A stretch of 64,000 bases of DNA from Pseudomonadaceae bacterium (GTDB taxonomy: Bacteria; Pseudomonadota; Gammaproteobacteria; Pseudomonadales; Pseudomonadaceae), in assembly GCA_900766265.1 (NCBI GenBank), contig CAAFUS010000017.1:448421-512420 (forward strand), in the 5' to 3' direction. How positions within the stretch are numbered: position 1 is the first letter of the stretch; the number at the start of each line of letters is the position of its first letter. Positions 45,530 through 53,249 of this stretch are shown one piece after another. A program made the translations under genes and the position numbers. The notes under the pieces were generated by a model that ran no database searches, was not told the DNA's origin, and saw only the letters and a list, made by a program, of their open reading frames with translations.

Positions 45530-45554
45530 TTCGGCATTCGCGCTGCGCTAGTGT
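45526..45554 (+). promoter_or_regulatory. trpE: Possible trpE promoter
   Basis: TTGATT and TAGTGT are 17 bases apart and start over the gph stop codon. The distance to the leader peptide ATG (about 80 bases) is reasonable. The -10 match is poor. Confidence 0.35.
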
Positions 45555-45632
45555 GGCCGAACCGTTTTATCCCCGCCTTACGAGATCAGACACGTGGTTG
45601 TCATCTGCAAACATCGGTACACCAGCGCCTGG

Positions 45633-45677
45633 ATGAAAGTCGTCAAGGCCCTGGCACGTTGGCGCTGGCGCGCCTGA
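45633..45677 (+). CDS. trpL: trp leader peptide with Trp-Arg-Trp
   Basis: A 14-codon frame reads MKVVKALARWRWRA and stops 69 bases before trpE. Two Trp codons separated by one Arg codon form the sensor expected of a transcription attenuator: ribosome stalling when charged tRNA-Trp is scarce would favour an antiterminator. A GC-rich hairpin follows at 45687-45703. Attenuation of trpE is reported in P. putida. The ribosome site is weak. Confidence 0.75.
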   Translation: MKVVKALARWRWRA

Positions 45678-45686
45678 ATCGTACTG

Positions 45687-45709
45687 GCCGGCCGAGAGCT
45701 GGCGCGTTT
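45687..45709 (+). terminator. Putative trpE attenuator stem
   Basis: GCCGGC (45687-45692) pairs with GCTGGC (45698-45703) around a 5-base loop and is followed by GCGTTT. It lies ten bases after the leader peptide stop. The U-tract is short, so this is a modest call. Confidence 0.4.
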
Positions 45710-45746
45710 GCCCTGACCTACCCCCTTGTTAGCCACGAGGCTGATC

Positions 45747-47237
45747 ATGACCCGCGACGAATTCCTGCGCCTGGCCGCCGAAGGCTATAACCGCATCCCT
45801 GTGTCGTTCGAAACCCTCGCCGATTTCGATACCCCGCTCTCGCTATACCTCAAGCTCGCCGACGCGCCCAATGCCTATCTGCTCGAATCGGTCCAGGGCG
45901 GCGAGAAATGGGGCCGCTATTCGATCATCGGACTGCCGTGCCGCACCGTCATGCGCGTCCATGACCACCAGGTAAGCGTGACCGTCGAAGGTCGTGAAAG
46001 CGAACGCTGCGAAGTCGAGGACCCGCTGGCGTTCGTCGAAGCGTTCAAGGCGCGTTACCGGGTGGCCCCGGTTGAAGGTCTGCCCCGCTTCAACGGCGGT
46101 CTGGTTGGCTACTTCGGCTACGACAGCGTGCGTTACGTCGAGCGCAAGCTCGCACGCTGCCCCAACCCCGACCCGTTGGGCACGCCGGATATCCTGCTGA
46201 TGGTGTCGGATGCAGTGGTGGTGTTCGACAACCTGGCCGGCAAGCTGCACTGCATCGTGCTGGTCGACCCTGCCGAGCCGGATGCGTTCGAGCAGGGCCA
46301 GGCGCGCCTGCGGGCGCTGCGAGAAAAGCTGCGTCAGCCGATCGAGCCGCGTCTGGGACTCGATTTCGATACTGCTCGGCAACACGAGCCAGACTTCAAT
46401 TCCAGCTTCAGCCGCGACGATTACGAGCATGCGGTCAACCGGATCAAGGACTACATCCTGGCTGGCGACTGCATGCAGGTGGTGATTTCCCAGCGTATGT
46501 CGATCCCCTTCAAGGCAGCGCCGATCGATCTCTACCGTGCGCTGCGTTGCTTCAATCCCACGCCCTACATGTACTTCTTCGATTTCGGCGACTTCCATGT
46601 GGTCGGCAGCTCGCCGGAAGTACTGGTCCGAGTCGAGGATGGGCTGGTCACCGTTCGGCCCATCGCCGGCACGCGGCCTCGCGGCGCCAGCGAGGAAGCG
46701 GATCTGGCGCTCGAGCAGGACCTGCTTGGCGATGCCAAGGAAGTGGCCGAGCACCTGATGCTGATCGACCTCGGCCGTAATGACGTGGGGCGCGTCGCGC
46801 AAACCGGCTCGGTGAAACTCACCGAAAAGATGGTCATCGAACGCTATTCCAACGTCATGCACATCGTGTCCAACGTCACCGGCCAGCTCAAGGCGCCCTT
46901 GACCGCCATGGACGCGCTACGGGCGATTCTTCCGGCCGGCACGCTGTCCGGCGCTCCGAAGATCCGTGCCATGGAAATCATCGACGAACTCGAGCCGGTC
47001 AAACGCGGCGTCTACGGCGGCGCGGTCGGCTATCTCGCATGGAACGGCAACATGGACACGGCCATCGCCATTCGCACGGCAGTGATCAAGGACGGCCAGT
47101 TGCACGTGCAGGCGGGTGCCGGGATCGTCGCCGATTCGCAGCCGGCAATGGAGTGGGAAGAAACCCTGAACAAGCGTCGCGCCATGTTCCGTGCGGTGGC
47201 GCTGGCCGAGCAGCCCCATCAATCGAAGGTGAACTGA
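45747..47237 (+). CDS. trpE: Anthranilate synthase component I
   Basis: The protein has 496 residues from the ATG at 45747 with GAGG six bases upstream. It makes anthranilate from chorismate using ammonia delivered by TrpG. The N-terminal LLESVQGGEKWGRYSIIG lies in the tryptophan feedback region; the catalytic half has PIAGTRPRG, LIDLGRNDVGRVA and LPAGTLSGAPKIRAM. Only one base separates it from trpG, whereas in P. aeruginosa PAO1 the two are split by the pyocin cluster. Confidence 0.97.
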   Translation: MTRDEFLRLAAEGYNRIPVSFETLADFDTPLSLYLKLADAPNAYLLESVQGGEKWGRYSIIGLPCRTVMRVHDHQVSVTVEGRESERCEVEDPLAFVEAFKARYRVAPVEGLPRFNGGLVGYFGYDSVRYVERKLARCPNPDPLGTPDILLMVSDAVVVFDNLAGKLHCIVLVDPAEPDAFEQGQARLRALREKLRQPIEPRLGLDFDTARQHEPDFNSSFSRDDYEHAVNRIKDYILAGDCMQVVISQRMSIPFKAAPIDLYRALRCFNPTPYMYFFDFGDFHVVGSSPEVLVRVEDGLVTVRPIAGTRPRGASEEADLALEQDLLGDAKEVAEHLMLIDLGRNDVGRVAQTGSVKLTEKMVIERYSNVMHIVSNVTGQLKAPLTAMDALRAILPAGTLSGAPKIRAMEIIDELEPVKRGVYGGAVGYLAWNGNMDTAIAIRTAVIKDGQLHVQAGAGIVADSQPAMEWEETLNKRRAMFRAVALAEQPHQSKVN

Positions 47238-47238
47238 C

Positions 47239-47832
47239 ATGCTGCTGATGCTCGATAACTACGACTCCTTCACCTACAACGTGGTGCAGTACCTCGGCGA
47301 GCTCGGGGCGCAGGTCAAGGTGGTGCGCAACGACGAACTCAGCGTTGCCGAAATCGAGGCGCTATCGCCCGAGCGCATCGTGGTGTCGCCCGGCCCCTGC
47401 ACGCCGAACGAGGCGGGCGTGTCGCTGGAGCTGATTCGCCATTTCGCCGGCAAGCTGCCGATCCTGGGCGTCTGCCTGGGGCACCAAAGCATTGGCCAGG
47501 CGTTCGGTGGCGACGTGGTCCGCGCCCGCCAGGTCATGCACGGCAAGACCAGCCCGGTCTTTCATCTCGACCAAGGCGTGTTCGCCGGTCTCAACAATCC
47601 GCTCACCGTGACCCGCTATCACTCGCTGGTGGTCCAACGCGAAACGCTGCCGGACTGTCTCGAGGTCACCGCGTGGACCCAGACCGACGACGGCTCGGTC
47701 GACGAGATCATGGGGCTTCGGCACAAGACCCTGAATGTCGAGGGCGTACAGTTCCATCCTGAATCGATCCTCACCGAGCAGGGGCATGAACTGTTCGCCA
47801 ATTTCCTCAAGCAGACCGGAGGCACGCGCTGA
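47239..47832 (+). CDS. trpG: Anthranilate synthase component II (glutamine amidotransferase)
   Basis: The protein has 197 residues, a class I amidotransferase with the oxyanion SPGPCTP, the nucleophile GVCLGHQ and the His-Glu pair in VQFHPESI. It feeds ammonia from glutamine to TrpE. It may also serve para-aminobenzoate synthesis, a dual role that cannot be excluded. It overlaps trpD by one base. Confidence 0.95.
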   Translation: MLLMLDNYDSFTYNVVQYLGELGAQVKVVRNDELSVAEIEALSPERIVVSPGPCTPNEAGVSLELIRHFAGKLPILGVCLGHQSIGQAFGGDVVRARQVMHGKTSPVFHLDQGVFAGLNNPLTVTRYHSLVVQRETLPDCLEVTAWTQTDDGSVDEIMGLRHKTLNVEGVQFHPESILTEQGHELFANFLKQTGGTR

Positions 47833-48878
47833 TGGACATCAAAACGGCCCTCAACCGGATCGTCGGTCAGCTCGACCTGACCACCGAGGAAATGAAGCAG
47901 GTCATGGCCGAGATCATGACCGGCAACTGCAGTGACGCGCAGATCGGTGCCTTCCTGATGGGCATGCGCATGAAGAGCGAAACCATCGACGAAATCGTCG
48001 GGGCCGCGATGGTCATGCGCGAACTCGCCACTCCGGTGGTGATCGACGCAGAGCAGCTGGTCGACACCTGTGGCACCGGCGGCGATGGGATGAACATCTT
48101 CAACGTTTCCACGGCCGCTGCCTTCGTTGTCGCGGCGGCAGGCGGCAAGGTCGCCAAGCACGGCAACCGCGCAGTGTCCGGTAAAAGCGGCAGCGCCGAT
48201 CTGCTGGAGGCCGCCGGCGTCTACCTCGACCTGCGGCCGGAGCAGGTAGCCCGTTGCGTCGAGACCGTCGGCGTCGGCTTCATGTTTGCGCCGGCCCATC
48301 ACGGCGCGATGAAGCATGCGATCGGCCCGCGCCGCGAACTCGGCCTGCGTACGCTGTTCAACATGCTTGGTCCCATGACCAACCCGGCCGGGGTCAGTCA
48401 TCAGGTGGTCGGCGTCTTCAGCCAGGCGCTGTGCCGGCCGATGGCCGAAGTGTTGGCGCGGCTGGGCAGTACGCATGTCTTGGTGGTGCATGCGCAGGAT
48501 GGCTTGGATGAGGTCAGCCTGGCGGCGCCGACCCATGTGGCGGAACTGAAGGATGGCCAGGTCACCGAGTACCGCGTTCAGCCTGAAGATTTCGGCATCA
48601 AGAGTCAGAGCCTGATTGGGCTCAATGTGGACGGTCCTGCCGCGTCTCTCGAGCTGATTCGTGATGCGCTGGGCAGGCGTCATACCGAGAACGGTCGTAA
48701 AGCGGCCGACATGATTGCCCTCAACGCCGGCGCCGCGCTCTATGCAGCCGACCGCGCCAGCAGTCTGGCCGAGGGCGTGGCATTGGCCCAGGATGCGCTG
48801 AGTTCGGGCCTGGCGCGGGAGAAGATGGAAGAACTCAGCGCTTTCACGGCGGTGTTCAGACAGGAGAATCAGGCATGA
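47832..48878 (+). CDS. trpD: Anthranilate phosphoribosyltransferase
   Basis: The protein has 348 residues. It joins anthranilate and PRPP. The PRPP loop DTCGTGGDG, VAKHGNRAVSGKSGSADL and the anthranilate-site GPRRELGLRTLFN are conserved. It is translationally coupled to trpG (TGATG) and trpC (ATGA). The trpGDC grouping is the standard pseudomonad arrangement. Confidence 0.97.
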   Translation: MDIKTALNRIVGQLDLTTEEMKQVMAEIMTGNCSDAQIGAFLMGMRMKSETIDEIVGAAMVMRELATPVVIDAEQLVDTCGTGGDGMNIFNVSTAAAFVVAAAGGKVAKHGNRAVSGKSGSADLLEAAGVYLDLRPEQVARCVETVGVGFMFAPAHHGAMKHAIGPRRELGLRTLFNMLGPMTNPAGVSHQVVGVFSQALCRPMAEVLARLGSTHVLVVHAQDGLDEVSLAAPTHVAELKDGQVTEYRVQPEDFGIKSQSLIGLNVDGPAASLELIRDALGRRHTENGRKAADMIALNAGAALYAADRASSLAEGVALAQDALSSGLAREKMEELSAFTAVFRQENQA

Positions 48879-49708
48879 GCGTGCCAACGGTGCTGGAAAA
48901 CATCCTGGCCCGAAAGGCTGTCGAGGTGGCGCAGCGAAAAAGCCAGGTGAGCCTGGATGAACTCGAGCGCCGTGCCAGCCAGGCCGACCCTGTGCGCGGT
49001 TTTGCCAGCGCGTTGCTGGAGCGGGCGCAGCGCAAGGCGCCCGCGGTGATCGCCGAGATCAAGAAGGCGTCGCCGAGCAAGGGCGTGTTGCGTGAGCAGT
49101 TCGAGCCGGCCGAGCTCGCTGCCAGCTACGAGACCGGCGGGGCAGCCTGCCTGTCGGTGCTCACCGACGTCGACTTCTTTCAGGGTGCCGATGTCTACCT
49201 GCAGCAGGCCCGTGGCGCCTGCTCGTTGCCGGTCATCCGCAAGGACTTCCTGATCGACCCGTACCAAGTGATCGAGACCCGTGCGCTGGGTGCCGACTGC
49301 ATCCTGCTGATCGCCTCGGCTCTGGATGACGCACGCATGGCCGAACTGGCCAGCGTGGCCGCTGATCTGAAGCTCGACGTGCTGGTCGAGGTGCATGACG
49401 GCGATGAACTGGAACGTGCGCTGCGTTTGGATACACCGCTCATCGGAATCAACAACCGTAACCTGCACAGCTTCGAAGTCAGTCTGGAAACTACCCTGGA
49501 TCTGCTGCCGCGAGTGCCGCAGGATCGTCTGGTTGTGACAGAAAGTGGCATCCTCAATCGCGCCGACGTTGAGCTGATGGAGATCAACGGGGTGTATGCC
49601 TTCCTCGTGGGCGAGGCGTTCATGCGTGCCGAGCAGCCCGGACTCGAGTTGCAGCGCTTGTTCTTCCCTGAGCGCAAACCGCGCACGACGACTGCCGACC
49701 CCGAATAA
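48875..49708 (+). CDS. trpC: Indole-3-glycerol phosphate synthase
   Basis: The protein has 277 residues, a single-domain TIM barrel without the TrpF fusion found in E. coli. AEIKKASPSKGVL, VIRKDFLIDPYQ, INNRNL and VTESGI carry the substrate and catalytic residues. A strong hairpin terminator follows, shared with the convergent vfr gene. It is the last gene of the trp run. Confidence 0.97.
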   Translation: MSVPTVLENILARKAVEVAQRKSQVSLDELERRASQADPVRGFASALLERAQRKAPAVIAEIKKASPSKGVLREQFEPAELAASYETGGAACLSVLTDVDFFQGADVYLQQARGACSLPVIRKDFLIDPYQVIETRALGADCILLIASALDDARMAELASVAADLKLDVLVEVHDGDELERALRLDTPLIGINNRNLHSFEVSLETTLDLLPRVPQDRLVVTESGILNRADVELMEINGVYAFLVGEAFMRAEQPGLELQRLFFPERKPRTTTADPE

Positions 49709-49713
49709 GGGGC

Positions 49714-49745
49714 ACAAAAAAAGCCGGTCGATGACCGGCTTCTTT
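49714..49745. terminator. Bidirectional terminator between trpC and vfr
   Basis: AAGCCGGTC/GACCGGCTT with a 3-base loop is flanked by an A-run on the left and T-rich sequence on the right. It can therefore end transcripts from both directions. Confidence 0.9.
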
Positions 49746-49759
49746 CTGTGGCGCTCGGC

Positions 49760-50404
49760 TTAACGGGTGCCGAAGACCACCATCGTCTTGCCTTTCACGT
49801 GTACCAGGCCTTGTTCCTCGAGGCTCTTGAGTACGCGGCCGACCATTTCCCGCGAGCAGCCGACGATCCGGCCGATTTCTTGGCGGGTGATCTTGATCTG
49901 CATGCCGTCCGGGTGGGTCATGGCGTCTGGCTGCTTGCACAGATCCAGCAGCGTGCGGGCAACCCGACCGGTCACGTCGAGGAAGGCCAGGTCGCCGACC
50001 TTGCGGGTCGTGTTGCGCAGGCGCTCGGCCATCTGGCTGCCCAGCGCATAAAGGATATCGGGATCCTGCTGCGTCAGTTCGCGGAACTTGGCATAGCTCA
50101 GTTCGGCAACTTCACACTCCGTCTTGGCCCGCACCCAGGCGCTGCGCTCTTTTTCGGAGCCTTCCTTTTCAAAAAGACCCATCTCGCCGAAGAAGTCGCC
50201 AGAGTTCAGATACGCGATGATCATTTCGCGGCCATCGTCATCCTCGATCAGGATCGTGACCGACCCCTTGATGATGAAGAACAGCGTTTCGCAACGATCG
50301 CCTGCATAAATAATCGTGCTTTTGGCCGTATAACGCCGGCGGTGGCAGTGGGCGAGCAACTTGTCGAGGTTCTTGATCTTTGGGGTAAGGGTGATAGCAA
50401 CCAT
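49760..50404 (-). CDS. vfr: cAMP receptor protein Vfr
   Basis: The protein has 214 residues, matching Vfr. The cyclic-nucleotide domain shows GDFFGEMGLFE and the R-S-A cAMP contact in ERSAWVRAK. The C-terminal helix-turn-helix reads TRQEIGRIVGCSREMVGRVL. In P. aeruginosa it is the global activator of virulence, quorum-sensing and twitching genes and the CRP homologue. Its position between trpC and the osmC gene is conserved. Confidence 0.96.
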   Translation of the reverse strand: MVAITLTPKIKNLDKLLAHCHRRRYTAKSTIIYAGDRCETLFFIIKGSVTILIEDDDGREMIIAYLNSGDFFGEMGLFEKEGSEKERSAWVRAKTECEVAELSYAKFRELTQQDPDILYALGSQMAERLRNTTRKVGDLAFLDVTGRVARTLLDLCKQPDAMTHPDGMQIKITRQEIGRIVGCSREMVGRVLKSLEEQGLVHVKGKTMVVFGTR

Positions 50405-50631
50405 GCGGTGAGGTCCCGAGAGCAGCGTTTTGTAAACGACTGGTCTATTTTGATGTGACTAGGATGTCATTAAGTCGACGCCAGCTTAACAGACGTAGTA
50501 CGACCGGCAACCCGCAAAATGTCGTCCAGTCAACAGATACGTGATGTCAATATGCCTTCATGGAGTCGCAGGCTGATTTTTCCGCCTCGTGGTACTCTTG
50601 CAACTCCTTTGCCAATAACCAGAGGTTTCCG

Positions 50632-51054
50632 ATGAAGGCACGCGTTCAATGGGCTGGAGAAGCTCTGTTCCTGGGTGAGTCCGGCAGTGGCCACGCCGTC
50701 GTCATGGATGGTCCGCCTGAAAACGGTGGGCGAAATCTTGGCGTTCGCCCTATGGAGATGCTGCTGATCGGTCTGGGCGGGTGTAGCAATTTTGACGTCG
50801 TCAGCATTCTCAAGAAGTCTCGCCAGCCGGTTGAAAGTTGCGAGGCCTTTCTTGAGGCCGAGCGGGCGGGCGAAGATCCTAAGGTGTTCACCAAGATCCA
50901 TCTTCATTTCGTGGTTAAGGGACGCGGACTGAAAGAGGCGCAGGTCAAACGGGCGGTTGAGTTGTCGGCGGAGAAGTACTGCTCGGCCTCGATCATGCTC
51001 GGCCGTGCGGGTGTGGACATCACCCATGACTACGAGATCGTCGAGCTTGGTTGA
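50632..51054 (+). CDS. OsmC-family peroxiredoxin-like protein
   Basis: The protein has 140 residues from the ATG at 50632 with AGAGG seven bases upstream. The two family cysteines are present in GLGGCSNFDV and KYCSASIML. OsmC-type proteins reduce organic hydroperoxides with thiol partners; this YhfA-like subgroup is less studied and has no fixed substrate. It diverges from vfr. Confidence 0.88.
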   Translation: MKARVQWAGEALFLGESGSGHAVVMDGPPENGGRNLGVRPMEMLLIGLGGCSNFDVVSILKKSRQPVESCEAFLEAERAGEDPKVFTKIHLHFVVKGRGLKEAQVKRAVELSAEKYCSASIMLGRAGVDITHDYEIVELG

Positions 51055-51132
51055 CGCCTGGCTCCGGTACTGACATCCAATCATCACAATACGGCCTCAG
51101 GCTCTGGCGCACGGGCTGGCCGCTCTGCATAA

Positions 51133-51160
51133 TGCGCGCCCCGATTTTTCGGGGCGCGCA
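51133..51160. repeat. Perfect 12-base inverted repeat upstream of speD
   Basis: TGCGCGCCCCGA and TCGGGGCGCGCA flank a TTTT loop. It is too GC-rich to be chance. It could terminate the osmC-family transcript imperfectly (no trailing T-run) or form a structure in the speD leader. Confidence 0.7.
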
Positions 51161-51270
51161 ATCAATTGCCAAAATCGCATCGCGAGAGGTGTAAATCGCC
51201 CTACGCAGAACCACGGTCTCTGACGGGCATGCTCAACCACGCGGCAGAGCCGCATTGAAGAGAGTTTCCA

Positions 51271-52068
51271 ATGGTGAAAAGCAAACTCAAGCTCCATGGG
51301 TTCAATAACCTGACCAAGACCTTGAGCTTCAATATCTACGACATCTGCTATGCCGAAACCCCGGAAGATCAGCAGGCATACGTGGAATACATCGATGAAG
51401 AGTACGACGCCGAGCGTCTTACTCAGATACTGACCGATGTGGTCGACATCATTGGCGCCAACATCCTGAATATCGCCCGGCAGGACTACGAGCCGCAGGG
51501 CGCGAGCGTGACTATTCTCATTTCGGAACAGCCGGTCACGCCGACCGATAGCCAGATCGAAGAGTCACCGGGCCCTCTGCCCGAAACCATCCTGGCTCAC
51601 CTCGACAAGAGCCACATCACGGTCCACACTTATCCGGAAATCCATCCGGTAGACGGTATCGCCACCTTCCGGGTAGATATCGACGTGTCCACCTGTGGCG
51701 TCATCTCGCCCCTGAAGGCGCTGAATTACCTGATTCACCAGTTCGACTCGGATATCGTCACCGTCGACTATCGCGTCCGTGGGTTCACCCGGGATGTGGA
51801 AGGCAAGAAGCACTTCATCGATCACGAAATCAATTCGATCCAGAAATACCTCTCCGAGGACACCCGCGCCGCGTACCAGATGACCGACGTGAACGTGTAT
51901 CAGGAGAACCTGTTCCACACCAAGATGTTGCTCAAGGACTTCGAACTGGAGAACTACCTGTTCGGCGATGCCACGCGCAACCTGTCCAAGGAGCAGCGCA
52001 AGCAGGTCGAGGATCGTCTGCGTCACGAGATGCTGGAGATCTTTTACGCCCGCAACATGCCGGGCTGA
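51271..52068 (+). CDS. speD: S-adenosylmethionine decarboxylase proenzyme
   Basis: The protein has 265 residues of the class 1 (enterobacterial) type. It cleaves itself between Lys113 and Ser114 in LDKSHITVHTYPE, turning the serine into the pyruvoyl cofactor. DVSTCGVISPLKALNYL holds the conserved cysteine. The product donates aminopropyl groups for spermidine. A 200-base upstream region with a strong hairpin suggests RNA-level control, though none is shown. Confidence 0.97.
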   Translation: MVKSKLKLHGFNNLTKTLSFNIYDICYAETPEDQQAYVEYIDEEYDAERLTQILTDVVDIIGANILNIARQDYEPQGASVTILISEQPVTPTDSQIEESPGPLPETILAHLDKSHITVHTYPEIHPVDGIATFRVDIDVSTCGVISPLKALNYLIHQFDSDIVTVDYRVRGFTRDVEGKKHFIDHEINSIQKYLSEDTRAAYQMTDVNVYQENLFHTKMLLKDFELENYLFGDATRNLSKEQRKQVEDRLRHEMLEIFYARNMPG

Positions 52069-52086
52069 TGATCCCGTTGATCACAA

Positions 52087-52110
52087 AAAAGGGCGCCTAG
52101 GCGCCCTTTT
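52087..52110. terminator. Bidirectional terminator between speD and coq7
   Basis: AAAAGGGCGCC/GGCGCCCTTTT with a 2-base centre is a perfect stem with both A- and T-runs. Confidence 0.9.
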
Positions 52111-52121
52111 CGTATCCAAGG

Positions 52122-52769
52122 TCATATGCGGTAGGTCGCCTTGGTCATGACCTTCGCCAGCAGCGACATGCCGAACTTGACCGGAGCCGGGAAGCGGAAG
52201 CCGCCGGCATCGAGCGCCATGGCCCCGTGGTGGGCCTCGTCTTCGCGCATCTGCTCGAGAATAGCGCGAGACTTCTCGTCGGCGGCCGGAAGCTTTTGCA
52301 GGTGATCGTCCAGGTGTTTACACACCTGCTCTTCGGTCGCAGCGACGAAGCCCAGGCTGATGCGGTCGCTGATCAGGCCGGCGCCAGCGCCGATGCCGAA
52401 CGACAGCCCGTAGAACAGAGGGTTGAGCACGCTGGTGTGGCTACCGAGCTGATGGATTCGCTGCTCGCACCAGGCCAGGTGATCGACTTCTTCATCGGCT
52501 GCCTTCTCCATCGCCTGGCGCACGCGGGGCAGGCTGGCCGTCAGCGCCTGGCCCTGGTAGAGGGCTTGGGCGCAAACTTCCCCGGTGTGGTTGATCCGCA
52601 TGAGGCCGGCCACATGGCGCGACTCGCTTTCGCTCAGCTCGGCTTCGTCCTTGAGCAGAGCGGGTGACGGACGGGTGGGCTGCCCGCTGAAGGGAAGCAG
52701 CGTACGCAGTGCGGCGTCGGCCTGCATCAGCAAGCGGTCGGCTGGCGAATAGTGGCGTTGACTGAGCAT
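52122..52769 (-). CDS. coq7: 3-demethoxyubiquinol 3-hydroxylase Coq7
   Basis: The protein has 215 residues. It is the di-iron hydroxylase of late ubiquinone synthesis, which replaces UbiF in pseudomonads. The six iron ligands fall in NHTGEVCAQ, DEEVDHL, ATEEQVCKH and REDEAHHG. It is peripheral at the inner membrane. It ends convergently with speD at the shared terminator. Confidence 0.96.
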   Translation of the reverse strand: MLSQRHYSPADRLLMQADAALRTLLPFSGQPTRPSPALLKDEAELSESESRHVAGLMRINHTGEVCAQALYQGQALTASLPRVRQAMEKAADEEVDHLAWCEQRIHQLGSHTSVLNPLFYGLSFGIGAGAGLISDRISLGFVAATEEQVCKHLDDHLQKLPAADEKSRAILEQMREDEAHHGAMALDAGGFRFPAPVKFGMSLLAKVMTKATYRI

Positions 52770-52808
52770 GGAGCTCTCCTTGAGATCAATGGTGCGGGGA
52801 CCGACCTG

Positions 52809-53150
52809 TCAGCCCGGGGGCCAGTGCATCTGCCGTTGACCGAGCACATGCATGTGGATGTGATAGACCGTCTGCCCGCCCAGGTCGTTGCAGTTCATCA
52901 CCACGCGGAAGCCGTCCTCGCAGCCCTGTTGCTGAGCCAACCGCTGGGCGGTGAAGAGCAGGTGACCTGCCAGCGCCGTATCGTCCGCTTCGCTCAGGTC
53001 ATGCAACGTGGCGATGTGCTTCTTGGGGATGATGAGAAAATGCACCGGTGCCTGCGGCGCGATGTCATGGAACGCCACGACCTGGTCGTCTTCATAAAGC
53101 TTGCGTGCCGGAACCTCTCCGCTCACGATCTTGCAGAATAGACAGTCCAT
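52809..53150 (-). CDS. HIT-family nucleotide-binding protein (HinT-like)
   Basis: The protein has 113 residues from the ATG at 53150 with GGAG upstream. It begins MDCLFCKIVSGEVPA and ends its core with the histidine triad YHIHMHVL. HinT proteins hydrolyse adenosine phosphoramidates. The usual branch is secure; a physiological substrate is not known. It lies 39 bases upstream of coq7 on the same strand. Confidence 0.93.
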   Translation of the reverse strand: MDCLFCKIVSGEVPARKLYEDDQVVAFHDIAPQAPVHFLIIPKKHIATLHDLSEADDTALAGHLLFTAQRLAQQQGCEDGFRVVMNCNDLGGQTVYHIHMHVLGQRQMHWPPG

Positions 53151-53249
53151 GCTGTTCTCCGTCGCGTAAGCCCGAAGTGTAGCAGGACGATTTTGGCCGA
53201 GGCGAGCCGCTGCGGCGTCATGGCTCAGGGGCATTACAGGGAGGTATTG

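Noticed and set aside
50405..50530. Vfr/CRP-type site upstream of vfr (TGTGA near 50454)
   Set aside because: The second half-site matches poorly, so autoregulation cannot be claimed from the sequence.
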